A DNA stretch of 55,025 nt from positions 1 through 55,025 of the forward strand of contig DATGFS010000080.1 in assembly GCA_035308905.1 (NCBI GenBank). Reading direction: 5' to 3'. This document shows, piece by piece, positions 43,883-52,747 of this stretch. Source of the DNA: a bacterium (GTDB lineage: Bacteria; Sysuimicrobiota; Sysuimicrobiia; Sysuimicrobiales; Segetimicrobiaceae). Below the pieces are notes generated by a model. That model saw nothing but the letters and a program-made list of their open reading frames with translations, did not search any database and had not been told where the DNA came from. The position numbers and the translations under genes are program-made. Each line of letters begins with the position of its first letter. Position 1 is the first letter of the stretch.

Positions 43883-45151
43883 TTGAACATCCTCATCGTA
43901 TCCCCATTCCTCCCGTATCCCCTCGACAACGGCGGGGCGATGCGCATCTACCACCTTGCACGTCACCTCGCCGCGCGGCACCGGGTGGCGCTGTTGAGTT
44001 ACGGAATCCTGACCGATGATGCCGCGCGTGCGTTGAGCTTTTGCGAATCGGTCACGGTCGCGCCGGCTCCCGAATTTCCGCGTCCGTGGCGGGAACACCT
44101 CAGGGCGCTTCCGGGTCCGTTGCCCGCGTCGGTCTGTTACCCTATCGGCCCGTTGGTTGAGCGACTGCAGTCCGTCCTGCGACGGTCCCATTTTGACGTG
44201 ATTGAGGTAGAGTTCCTGGGGATCGCGCACGTCGTTCATGCGTTCGGCGCGGGACCGCGGCGGATACTCGTCAATCACCTCATCACGTCGGAGTCAAGGT
44301 CCCGGCAGTTGCGTCTCATGCCCTGGGGGGTGAAGCGGTTCTATTACGGCATGGATCTTCTTAAGTTGCGGCGGTACGAGCGACGCGTGCTCTCCGCATT
44401 CGACGGCTGTGTGACGGTCTCTGCCCGCGATGCGGCGCGAATTGCTTCCTGGGCGCCTGGTGTGCCGGTCGCCGCCGTGGCGAACGGCGTCGACACGGAT
44501 GCCTTTCGGCCGCAGGGCACGGAAGCTCCCGATTCGCTGATTTTCATCGGATCGTTCGACCGTGACCAGGTGAACGCCGACGCCGCGATCTATCTCGCGC
44601 GAGCGGTCCTGCCCCTCATTCGCCGGTACATCCCGAACGCACGGCTGACGGTGGTCGGGTCCAATCCTCCCGCCGCCGTCCGTGATCTCGCGCGCTTCCC
44701 CGGGATCACGGTGACGGGACGGGTCGATGATGTCCGGCCCCATTTGTCTCGAGCGAGCGTGATGGTATTGCCCCTACGCGGTGGTGCGGGGACCAAGATT
44801 CGAGTCTACACGGCCATGGCAATGCAAAAGCCCATCGTCGCAACGTCCGTCGCGGCGGAGGGGCTCGAGGCAGCTCCAGGCCGCGAGATCGTGATTGCGG
44901 ATGGTCTCCAAGCGTTCGCGGACGAGGTGGTTTCATTGCTGAACGACAGGGAGCGTCGGCAGCGGATCGGCCGGGCGGCGCGCGCCCGGGCGGTCGCGGA
45001 ATACGACTGGAGGATCAGTGCCGGCCGGCTCGAGGAGTTTCTCCAGACGTTGACCGCAGAGACCCGTAGGCAGGCGCCCGGAGCGGTAGTCGCAGAGGCC
45101 GGACGCGGCGCCGGACCGCTCGATCTCGTGACGAGTCGCGCCAAGAGGTAA
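43883..45151 (+). CDS. Glycosyltransferase family 4 (exosortase-type EPS locus-like)
   Basis: A 422-residue GT-B enzyme. The opening NILIVSPFLPYPLDNGGAMRIYHLARHLA resembles sugar transferases found in exosortase-associated EPS loci, as I recall them. The C-domain has FIGSFDRDQVNADAAIYL, TVVGSNPP, VTGRVDDV and PLRGGAGTKIRVYTAMAMQKPIVAT. The start is TTG 43883, 11 nt after AGGAGG (43866-43871); no better start exists in frame. A tail of ~25 residues is Ala/Arg-rich. Confidence 0.84.
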   Translation: MNILIVSPFLPYPLDNGGAMRIYHLARHLAARHRVALLSYGILTDDAARALSFCESVTVAPAPEFPRPWREHLRALPGPLPASVCYPIGPLVERLQSVLRRSHFDVIEVEFLGIAHVVHAFGAGPRRILVNHLITSESRSRQLRLMPWGVKRFYYGMDLLKLRRYERRVLSAFDGCVTVSARDAARIASWAPGVPVAAVANGVDTDAFRPQGTEAPDSLIFIGSFDRDQVNADAAIYLARAVLPLIRRYIPNARLTVVGSNPPAAVRDLARFPGITVTGRVDDVRPHLSRASVMVLPLRGGAGTKIRVYTAMAMQKPIVATSVAAEGLEAAPGREIVIADGLQAFADEVVSLLNDRERRQRIGRAARARAVAEYDWRISAGRLEEFLQTLTAETRRQAPGAVVAEAGRGAGPLDLVTSRAKR

Positions 45152-45157
45152 CGGACG

Positions 45158-47080
45158 ATGTGCGGAATCTGCGGAGTAATCTGCGGTCACGACGGCGTTG
45201 GCCCGCAGCGCGGCGAGCTCGAACGGATGACCGAGAGGCTCCGCCACCGCGGGCCGGACGCGGGCGGCGTGTACGTCAACGGCCGCGCCGGATTGGGCAA
45301 CCGCCGTCTCAGCATCATCGACTTGGCCGGCGGCGACCAACCGATTTCCAACGAAGATCGGACCGTTTGGATCGTCTACAACGGTGAGACCTTTAACTAT
45401 CGGGAACTGCGGGCGGATCTCGCCGCGCGCGGCCACCGGTTTGCCACGGTGAGCGACACCGAGGTCGTGGTTCACCTGTACGAGGAGCACGGTCCGGACT
45501 GCGTGCGGCACCTGCGTGGAATGTACGCGTTCGCGATCTGGGACGCGTGCCGCGGCACACTGTTCCTGGCTCGCGACCGCCTCGGCATCAAGCCGCTCTA
45601 CTACGCGGAGCAGGACGGCGGTCTAGTCTTCGCATCCGAACTAAAGAGTCTCCTGGCGGGTTTCCACGGCCCGCGCGAGTTCGACCCAGAGGCCGTCGAG
45701 GAGTACATCACTCTGGGTTATGTGCCCGCGCCGCGTACGATTCTCCGCGGCATCCGCAAACTGCCGCCGGCCCACTCGCTGGAATGGGCGCAGAGCCGGA
45801 TTACGCTGCGCCGGTATTGGGACGTGCGCTACACCGGCGACGGACCGCGTGAGGTCGGCGAGGCGGCGGCGTTGCTGCGGGAGCGGCTCACCGAGGCCGT
45901 CCGCGCCTGGATGATCAGCGACGTCCCCGTGGGAGCGTTTCTGAGCGGCGGCGTGGACAGCAGCGTGGTGACCGCGCTCATGTGCCGGCTGGCAGGGGAC
46001 CGCGTCCGCACGTTCTCGATCGGCTTCGACGACCCCCGGTACGACGAACGAGAATACGCGCGTCAGATGGTGCGGCGGTACGGCACCGATCACGAGGAGG
46101 TCCTGCTCGAGGCCACGGTACTCGACGGCCTGCCCCGGCTCGCGTGGTTCATGGACGAGCCGCTCGCCGATGATTCGGCGGTGCCGACGTACGTCGTGTC
46201 CGAACTCGCGCACCGGCGAGTGAAAGTGGTCCTGTCCGGCGACGGCGGGGACGAGCTGTTTGGCGGGTACGCGTGGACCGCGCGCGATCAGATGCGGCGG
46301 TGGGCCGGATGGATCCCGGGCGCCATTCGAAAGCCGCTGGCCCGCCTCAGCCTGAATGGGGGGACCGATCTCGCGGGCCCTCGCTGGGAGGCGCGCCTGC
46401 GGCGTGGAATGAGCGACGCGATGGCCACGCTCGAAGACGGCTACTTGCGCCGGACCACCGTTGGGGCCGCCTTCAAGTCCGCGCTGTACCATTCATCGCT
46501 GCGCCGGAGTCTCGGTGCCTACGACGGCGCGGAGCCTGCCCGGGCCCGGCTCGGTGCCGTCGCGGTCGCGGACCCGCGGGAGCGCATGCTCTATGCCGAC
46601 CAGACGCTGTATCTGCCGGACGACATTCTGTTCAAGGTCGACCGGATGAGCATGGCGCACTCGCTGGAGGCGCGGACGCCGCTTCTGGATCACCCGCTTG
46701 TCGAGTTCGCGGCGTCGCTGCCGTACCACCTGAAAGTGCGGGGCTTGGTGTCCAAGTACGTTCTCAAGGCGGCCGTCCGCGATCTCGTGCCGGAGGGGCT
46801 GCTGCGGCAGCGCAAGCACGGCTTCAGCATGCCGGTGGGCCGGTGGCTCCGCACGCGCGGCGCAGCGGCGGCGCGCGCGATCCTCATGGGCCCGGCCGCC
46901 GAACGCCGCGCCCTGTGGGCGCCCTCCTTCGTGCGCTGGCTCGTGGACCAGCACATGGAAGGCCGGCGAGACTTCGGGCGCCGGTTGTGGAGCCTGCTGG
47001 TGCTCGAGGTGTGGGCGCGACTCTATCTGGACGCGGCGCCGGGGCAGGCGCCGCCGGAGCGGGTTTCCGACCTCGCGTAA
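45158..47080 (+). CDS. asnB: AsnB-type glutamine-dependent amidotransferase of the EPS locus
   Basis: A 640-residue asparagine-synthase-family enzyme. Cys2 (MCGICGV) is the glutaminase nucleophile, and RHRGPDAGG and VYNGETFNYRELR follow. The synthetase half has the PP-loop SGGVDSS near residue 262, SIGFDDPRYDE and LSGDGGDELFGGY. Homologs in polysaccharide loci amidate uronic acids (WbpS type) or have unknown roles. With two UDP-sugar dehydrogenases nearby, uronamide formation is a reasonable inference; true asparagine synthesis is the alternative. ATG 45158 is just after the previous stop. Confidence 0.9.
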   Translation: MCGICGVICGHDGVGPQRGELERMTERLRHRGPDAGGVYVNGRAGLGNRRLSIIDLAGGDQPISNEDRTVWIVYNGETFNYRELRADLAARGHRFATVSDTEVVVHLYEEHGPDCVRHLRGMYAFAIWDACRGTLFLARDRLGIKPLYYAEQDGGLVFASELKSLLAGFHGPREFDPEAVEEYITLGYVPAPRTILRGIRKLPPAHSLEWAQSRITLRRYWDVRYTGDGPREVGEAAALLRERLTEAVRAWMISDVPVGAFLSGGVDSSVVTALMCRLAGDRVRTFSIGFDDPRYDEREYARQMVRRYGTDHEEVLLEATVLDGLPRLAWFMDEPLADDSAVPTYVVSELAHRRVKVVLSGDGGDELFGGYAWTARDQMRRWAGWIPGAIRKPLARLSLNGGTDLAGPRWEARLRRGMSDAMATLEDGYLRRTTVGAAFKSALYHSSLRRSLGAYDGAEPARARLGAVAVADPRERMLYADQTLYLPDDILFKVDRMSMAHSLEARTPLLDHPLVEFAASLPYHLKVRGLVSKYVLKAAVRDLVPEGLLRQRKHGFSMPVGRWLRTRGAAAARAILMGPAAERRALWAPSFVRWLVDQHMEGRRDFGRRLWSLLVLEVWARLYLDAAPGQAPPERVSDLA

Positions 47081-47117
47081 CACTGTATCTGTATATGCCC
47101 TATCTGGGGAGAAGACG

Positions 47118-48080
47118 ATGCGAATCGCGGTGACGGGAGGCGCTGGATTCATCGGGAGCCACCTCGTGGAGCGGCTACTCGCGCTCGGGCATGAGGTGCG
47201 CTGTCTCGAGAACTTCGACGCCTACTACGACGAGGCCCTGAAGCGGCGAAATCTCGGGCGCGCCCTCGACTCCTCGCGGTTCCGGCTTGTCGAAGGCGAC
47301 ATCCGGGACGCCGCGGCGATGGACCCGGTGTTGGAGGGCGGATCCGACGCGGTGGTCCACCTCGCCGCCCGGCCGGGCGTCCGGCGGTCCCTCGAGGAGC
47401 CGGCCGCGTACGCGCAGATCAACGTGGTCGGGACGATCAACGTGCTCGAGGCATGCCGTCTCCACCGCGTCGGCCGCATCGTCGTCGCCTCGTCGTCGTC
47501 CGTGTACGGCCGCAGCCCGGATGTTCCGTTCCGGGAGGACGAGAGCCGTCTCATGCCGGCGTCGCCGTACGGGGCCAGCAAGTTGGCGGCCGAGCAATTC
47601 AGTAGGGTCTTCCACGAGTTGTACGGGATCCCGGTCACATGCCTCCGGTTCTTCACCGTGTACGGGCCGCGGCAGCGTCCCGACATGGCCATCGCCAAGT
47701 TCGTCCGGTGCGTGAGTACCGGGACCCCGCTCCCGATGTACGGCGACGGCAGCACGCGCCGCGACTACACGTACGTGCGGGACGTCGTCGAAGGAGTGGT
47801 GGGTGCGATCGAGCGGTCCGCGGGCTACCGTGTGTATAACCTGGGAACCGAGGACACTGTGTCGTTGCGCGAGTTGATCGCGACGATCGAACGCGCCGTG
47901 GGCCGGCGCGCGGTGCTCGAGCAGCATCCGGATCAGCCGGGGGACGTGCCGCTGACACACGCCAGCGTGGCGCGCGCCGCTCGGGAACTGGGATACGCGC
48001 CGCGCGTCGGGATCGAGCAGGGCGTCCGCGCGTACGTCGCCTGGCTGCGCGGGACGGCTCCCGCGGCGGTGGAGGCGTAA
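47118..48080 (+). CDS. NAD-dependent sugar epimerase (UDP-glucuronate 4-epimerase-like)
   Basis: A 320-residue short-chain dehydrogenase/reductase of the extended type. Seen: VTGGAGFIGSHL, LENFDAYYDEALKRRNL, the catalytic pair SSSSVYG and YGASK, and FFTVYGPRQRPDMAI. The NFDAYYD and GPRQRPDMA features favour a UDP-glucuronate 4-epimerase over GalE. With ugd at 37249 it would give UDP-galacturonate. ATG 47118. Confidence 0.88.
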   Translation: MRIAVTGGAGFIGSHLVERLLALGHEVRCLENFDAYYDEALKRRNLGRALDSSRFRLVEGDIRDAAAMDPVLEGGSDAVVHLAARPGVRRSLEEPAAYAQINVVGTINVLEACRLHRVGRIVVASSSSVYGRSPDVPFREDESRLMPASPYGASKLAAEQFSRVFHELYGIPVTCLRFFTVYGPRQRPDMAIAKFVRCVSTGTPLPMYGDGSTRRDYTYVRDVVEGVVGAIERSAGYRVYNLGTEDTVSLRELIATIERAVGRRAVLEQHPDQPGDVPLTHASVARAARELGYAPRVGIEQGVRAYVAWLRGTAPAAVEA

Positions 48081-49049
48081 ATGACCGCCGGGCTCGACCC
48101 GATTTTGAGACTCGACGGACAGGCGCTCGCGGTGGTGGCCGCCGAGCAGCGCCGAGAGTTCGTGCGATACCTCCGCGACGGTCCGCCCTCGAGTGTCAGG
48201 CGCATCCTCGGGCGTGACGGGGTCGGCGATCCCCGTATCTCCGTCATCATCCCGACCGCCGATGGGAATCGCGGCGGGTATCTGCCGGCGCTTCTCGCGC
48301 AACTGACCCGGCAGACCTTTCAGCGCTTCGAGGTGATCGTGGTCGAAGGCGACCGCCGCCAGGGGCGTGCCATCAATACCGCGGCGGCCATCGCCCGCGG
48401 CGATCTCCTGGTCACGATGGACGACGATACCCGGATCGGCCACGACAATCTGTTGGAGCGGATCTTGCCGGCGTTCGACGCCGATCCGGCCATCGGCATT
48501 GCCGGCGCGGCGAATCTCGTGCCACGCGACGCGCCGTGGCTCGTGCGGCGGGCAATGCGGGAATTGCCCCGGCGGTCGTCCCGGCTCGTCCGGGAAATCA
48601 CCGACAGCGACATGGCGGAGCACCCGTGCCTGGCCATCCGGAAAGACATCTTCTACCGCATCGGCGGGGAGCACGAGTGGATCCCGCGAGGTCTGGACCC
48701 GTACCTGCGCCGGGAGGTGCGCAGGTTCGGCTACCGCGTCGTGCTGGTCCCCGACGCGTGGATCCATCATCTGCTGCCGCCGACGCTCCGCGGCATCCTG
48801 CGTCAGTATCATCGCAACGGGCAGCAGGCGGCGTATGTCCAAAAATTCTTTCCGCAATTCGTCATCGATCAGGCTTTGGATCATGCCGTCGCCCCGTCCG
48901 AGGAGTCCGGCGCGCGGCGCCGCTTCTGGAGGTACGGGGCCAGAATGCTCGGCGCGCTGGCTTCCGGGCGATGCATCTATGCCGGAACGCTGCTGACCTA
49001 TGCGGTCGGCTATGCTCAGGGGCTGCGCGCGAAGGAACAAACGCCGTGA
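48081..49049 (+). CDS. Glycosyltransferase family 2
   Basis: A 322-residue GT-A enzyme. The catalytic domain starts near residue 52 (ISVIIPTADGNRGGYLPALLAQL). VIVVEGDRRQG and TMDDDTRIG (DxD) follow, then IGIAGAANLVPRD and WIPRGLDPYLRREVRRFGYRVVLVPDAWIHH. A hydrophobic C-terminus may anchor it. The ATG follows the previous stop directly, with GGAGG in the epimerase end. Confidence 0.85.
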   Translation: MTAGLDPILRLDGQALAVVAAEQRREFVRYLRDGPPSSVRRILGRDGVGDPRISVIIPTADGNRGGYLPALLAQLTRQTFQRFEVIVVEGDRRQGRAINTAAAIARGDLLVTMDDDTRIGHDNLLERILPAFDADPAIGIAGAANLVPRDAPWLVRRAMRELPRRSSRLVREITDSDMAEHPCLAIRKDIFYRIGGEHEWIPRGLDPYLRREVRRFGYRVVLVPDAWIHHLLPPTLRGILRQYHRNGQQAAYVQKFFPQFVIDQALDHAVAPSEESGARRRFWRYGARMLGALASGRCIYAGTLLTYAVGYAQGLRAKEQTP

Positions 49050-50359
49050 TCGGATCCGCCGTACCCTACGCGCGCCGCCTGCGCATGGCGGGATGCCGGC
49101 TCCTTCTGGGACAGACATTCTGCCAGGCGGCCGCGGTGTCCCGGAGCACCGAATGGCTTCCCCCGACTGCCGTGCGCGACCGCCAGTGGGATGGCGTACT
49201 GGAGATCGTTCGCGCAGCACGGGAGGCGGGCGCGCCGGGCGCGGGCCGCCTGGACGCCGGTATGACGCCCGGCCGGTTCGCCGAGGTCCCGCCGCTCACG
49301 CGGGAGGAGCTTCGTCGCGCCGTGGGCGCCGATGCATCGCCGAGGCTGCGGGGCATGCGCCGCGCATCGGGCGGCAGCGGAGGTGCCGGTCTCGCGGTGC
49401 CGATCGACCGCGGCGTCTACAGCTGGTACATGGCAGGGACGTGGCGAGGTTTTTCGTGGTGGGGAGTGGACATTGCGCAGCCCGCGGTGCTGTTACTCGG
49501 GCACACGGCGAGGCCGCCGCTTCACAGACTGCTCGGCGCCGTCAAGGATCGGGCAGTCGGCTGGCACCGCGTCCCGGTCGACGTCGCGTTCGACGCCCGC
49601 GCGGCCGAGCTGCTCGAAGCGGTGAACGCGCCCGGCCCCGTCGCCCTGTACGGCTATCCGTCGGCGGTCGATCGCCTGGCGCGCGCGCAGCGCGGGCACC
49701 CCCATATGCTGCGTCGTCTCAAGGTGATCGTGTTGACCGGCGAGCCGTTGTACGAGTTTCAACGGCGCCGCATCGAGGAAACGTTCCAGTGCCCCGTCGC
49801 CGAGGAGTATGGGATGGGCGAACTGGGCTCGGTAGCGTTTGAGTGTCAGGAGCGCCGCCTCCATATCAGCGCGGAGACGGTGTTCCTCGAAGTGGTCCCC
49901 GACGCACTCTCCGACGGAACATCGCGCGCCGGCCGGATTCTCGCCACGCATCTCCGAAACCGGGTGTTCCCGCTGATCCGGTACGACACCGGAGACATCG
50001 GCGTCATGCCCGGCGAGGGCTGTCCATGCGGCCGCGGACTGCCGGTTCTGCGTGTCTACGGACGTGCCGACGATCGTCTGACCGGACCGGCCGGCGTCGC
50101 GCCGGCCAAGCCGTGGCTGGACCGGTTTTTCGGCCTGCTGCCGGATTCTCTGCAGGGCAGCGTCAGGGTTGTGCAGGACGCGCCGGGCGCCCTTCGGCTC
50201 CAGATTGCCCCCGATGCGGCCGCGGCGGCCGCCGACCCGGCCGCCGCGGCGCGGACCGCGGCGGCCGGTGTGCCCGGCCCCGCGTGGACCATCACCGTGG
50301 AAGAGCGCCTGCTCCACCGCGTTCCGTCGGGCAAGCTTGCCCTGTTCACGCGCGCATGA
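49046..50359 (+). CDS. CapK/PaaK-like adenylate-forming enzyme
   Basis: A 437-residue ANL-superfamily protein related to phenylacetate-CoA ligase and the CapK proteins of capsule loci. Seen: RRASGGSGGAGLAVPIDRG (phosphate loop in place of TSGTTG), VALYGYPSAVDRLAR, LTGEPLYEFQRRRIEETF, AEEYGMGELGSVAFEC and IRYDTGDIG, plus a CPCGRGLPVL Cys pair typical of the group. It probably activates an acyl or aryl carboxylate for polymer modification; the substrate is unknown. GTG 49046 overlaps the previous stop. Confidence 0.82.
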   Translation: MIGSAVPYARRLRMAGCRLLLGQTFCQAAAVSRSTEWLPPTAVRDRQWDGVLEIVRAAREAGAPGAGRLDAGMTPGRFAEVPPLTREELRRAVGADASPRLRGMRRASGGSGGAGLAVPIDRGVYSWYMAGTWRGFSWWGVDIAQPAVLLLGHTARPPLHRLLGAVKDRAVGWHRVPVDVAFDARAAELLEAVNAPGPVALYGYPSAVDRLARAQRGHPHMLRRLKVIVLTGEPLYEFQRRRIEETFQCPVAEEYGMGELGSVAFECQERRLHISAETVFLEVVPDALSDGTSRAGRILATHLRNRVFPLIRYDTGDIGVMPGEGCPCGRGLPVLRVYGRADDRLTGPAGVAPAKPWLDRFFGLLPDSLQGSVRVVQDAPGALRLQIAPDAAAAAADPAAAARTAAAGVPGPAWTITVEERLLHRVPSGKLALFTRA

Positions 50360-51570
50360 CCCGGACGTTGCTGCTCATCACCAACGACTTCCCGCCGATG
50401 GCGGGCGGGGAGGCCGTCTGGTACGCGCGGATGTGCACAGCCGCGGTGCGACGCGGCCCGGCGGTCTCCGATCGCGTATTGGTGCTGGCGCCGAAATTGC
50501 GTGGGGACGTCGCCTTCGACGCGCGCCAGCCGTATTCGGTTATTCGCCGGCGTGTACCTGTCTCGACGCACCCCGCGGCACGGCTGTGGCAGTTGCTGCT
50601 CCTCGGCATCGCCGCGTTCGGCATCGTCCGGCGTGAGCGGGTCCGCATGGTCCACATCGGCCATCTGTACCTCGGGCCGATCGCGCTCGCGCTCAAGGCG
50701 CTGCGGAATATTCCCTACGTGCTGTATCTGCACGGAGGTGAAATGGCCCCATACATGCGCTTCCGTTTGATCCGGCGGGTGGCGGAGGCAACGGTTCGGA
50801 ACGCACACGTGGTCGTCATGAACAGCGGCTTTACGCGGCGGCACTTCGCGTCCCTTGGTATCTCACATCCCCACGTCGAGATCGTGGCCCCGCCGGTGGA
50901 CATCGAGCGCTTTCAGCCGGGCATCGACACCGCCGCGGTCAGACGACGATACGGCATCGACGGCCAGAAGGTGCTGCTGACCGTGGGCCGGCTCGTGACG
51001 CGCAAGGGCCACGATACGGTGATCCGGGTGTTGCCGCGGCTCCGCAAAGAAGTGGGCCCGGTCCGGTACCTGATCGCGGGGGCGGGACCGGACGAGCCGC
51101 GACTCCGCGCACTTGCGCGCGAAACAGGCTGCGACGGTGAGGTCGTCTTTGTGGGCCCCGTCCCGGACGAGCATGTGCCCGGGCTCTATGCCGCATGTGA
51201 TGTCTTCGTCATGCCGAACCGCAGCCTCGACGAGCGTGACGGCGTCGAGGGGTTTGGGTTGGTGTTCCTCGAGGCCGGCGCCAGTGGGAAGCCGGCGATC
51301 GGCGGCCGCAGCGGCGGTGTTGAGGACGCAGTACTGGACGGCAAGACGGGAATCCTCGTCGATCCACTCGATCTTGACGGCCTGTCCGAGGCACTTCTAC
51401 GGGTGCTGCGCGATCCCGGTCTCTCCGCCCGGCTGGGCGCAGAAGGCCGGCGCCGGGCGGCGGCGCTAGCTTCCGCGTCGGCCGCGGCGCTGGCGCGGGT
51501 GTGGGCCGCGGACCTCGGGGACCGCGATACGCCGGATTGCCGCGCCCAGGGGCCCGCCCATGCACGCTGA
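50356..51570 (+). CDS. Glycosyltransferase family 4
   Basis: A 404-residue GT-B enzyme. Opening TLLLITNDFPPMAGGEAVWYAR; acceptor domain has YVLYLHGGEM and VVMNSGFTRRHF. The donor domain has LLTVGRLVTRKGHDTVIRV, LIAGAGPDEPRLR and EGFGLVFLEAGASGKPAIGG with the E-x7-E pattern. Resembles PimB/mannosyltransferase-like enzymes. ATG 50356 overlaps the CapK-like stop; the 3' end overlaps the next GT by 11 nt. Confidence 0.87.
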   Translation: MTRTLLLITNDFPPMAGGEAVWYARMCTAAVRRGPAVSDRVLVLAPKLRGDVAFDARQPYSVIRRRVPVSTHPAARLWQLLLLGIAAFGIVRRERVRMVHIGHLYLGPIALALKALRNIPYVLYLHGGEMAPYMRFRLIRRVAEATVRNAHVVVMNSGFTRRHFASLGISHPHVEIVAPPVDIERFQPGIDTAAVRRRYGIDGQKVLLTVGRLVTRKGHDTVIRVLPRLRKEVGPVRYLIAGAGPDEPRLRALARETGCDGEVVFVGPVPDEHVPGLYAACDVFVMPNRSLDERDGVEGFGLVFLEAGASGKPAIGGRSGGVEDAVLDGKTGILVDPLDLDGLSEALLRVLRDPGLSARLGAEGRRRAAALASASAAALARVWAADLGDRDTPDCRAQGPAHAR

Positions 51571-52747
51571 GCGGGGCCGCTGCAAGAAAATCCGCGTCCT
51601 GCACGTGATTACCCGCATGATCCTCGGCGGGGCGCAGGAGAACACATTGATGACGGCCGTTCGCCTCGATCGGTCGCGCTATGACGTGACGCTGGCGAGC
51701 GGACCGACCTACGGTCCGGAAGGCAGCCTCGAAGGGCGAATCCCGGATGATCTGCCGCTCGTGCGCATCCCCGACCTGGTGCGGGACCCGCATCCGCTCA
51801 AGGATCTGCGCGCGCTCGCAGCTTTGGCCAGAGTCGTCCGGCTGGGCCGTTATCATATCGTACACACCCATACCACGAAGGCGGGGCTGCTCGGGCGCAT
51901 CGCGGCGCGGTGGGCGGGGACGCCCGTCGTGGTGCACACGCCGCACGGCCACGCATTCCACAGCTTTCTGAACGCGCCGGGCTCGGCCGCTCTCGTGTGG
52001 GTTGAGCGCGCGGTGGCCCGGTGGACCGACCGGATCATCTGCCTCACCGAGGCGGAGCGCCGGGACCACCTCAATCTGCGGATCGGACCGCCGGGACGGT
52101 TCGAGGTTATCCACAGCGGCGTCGATCTCGGGCGGTTCGGAAAGGTCACCGCGACGCAGGCAGCGCTGCGAATGTCGTTCGGCGTGCCGGCAACCGGTTC
52201 GATTATCGCCTGCGTCGCCAGGCTTGCGCCGGTGAAAGGCGTCCGATATCTGATCGAGGCGATGCCGCGCGTACGCGACGCGGTCCCGGCCGCCACGGCC
52301 GTGATCGTCGGGGACGGGCCGGAGCGCGCGAAGCTGCAGGCCCGCGCCTCCGCGCTGGGCCTGAACGGCGCGGTGAAATGGTTGGGCCTGCGTACGGACG
52401 TGCCCGAGATCATGAGTCTTGCGGACGTCGTCGTGTTGCCCTCGTTGAACGAGGGGATGGGGAGGGTGGTCGTAGAGGCGTTCGCCGCCGGTCGTCCCGT
52501 CGTCGGGTCGCGGGTCAGCGGCATCCAGGACCTCGTGGCGGACGGCGAGACCGGATATCTTGTACCGAGCGGAGACCCTCGTGCGATCGCGGAGGCCGTG
52601 GTTTGCTGTCTCCGGGACCCGGAGCGCGCCCGGGCAATGGGAATATCCGCCCAACGGACCGCCGCCGCCTTCAGCGCGGAGCGTATGGTCGCAAAGATCG
52701 ACGCGTTGTACGCGCGGCTGCTCGCGGCGAAAGGCTGTCCGGCATGA
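51560..52747 (+). CDS. Glycosyltransferase family 4
   Basis: A 395-residue GT-B enzyme. Opening RVLHVITRMILGGAQENTLMT, then IVHTHTTKAGLLGRIAAR and VVHTPHGHAFHSF, typical of EpsD/CapM-like transferases. The donor domain has ACVARLAPVKGVRYLIEA, IVGDGPERAKL and PSLNEGMGRVVVEAFAAGRPVVGSR. It follows another GT4 with an 11-nt overlap and overlaps the antiporter by 4 nt. Confidence 0.87.
   Translation: MHAERGRCKKIRVLHVITRMILGGAQENTLMTAVRLDRSRYDVTLASGPTYGPEGSLEGRIPDDLPLVRIPDLVRDPHPLKDLRALAALARVVRLGRYHIVHTHTTKAGLLGRIAARWAGTPVVVHTPHGHAFHSFLNAPGSAALVWVERAVARWTDRIICLTEAERRDHLNLRIGPPGRFEVIHSGVDLGRFGKVTATQAALRMSFGVPATGSIIACVARLAPVKGVRYLIEAMPRVRDAVPAATAVIVGDGPERAKLQARASALGLNGAVKWLGLRTDVPEIMSLADVVVLPSLNEGMGRVVVEAFAAGRPVVGSRVSGIQDLVADGETGYLVPSGDPRAIAEAVVCCLRDPERARAMGISAQRTAAAFSAERMVAKIDALYARLLAAKGCPA

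Noticed and set aside
47175-49220. 681-codon minus-strand open frame opposite the epimerase and GT2
   Set aside because: It spans two well-defined plus-strand genes and shows no family motif or ribosome-binding site.
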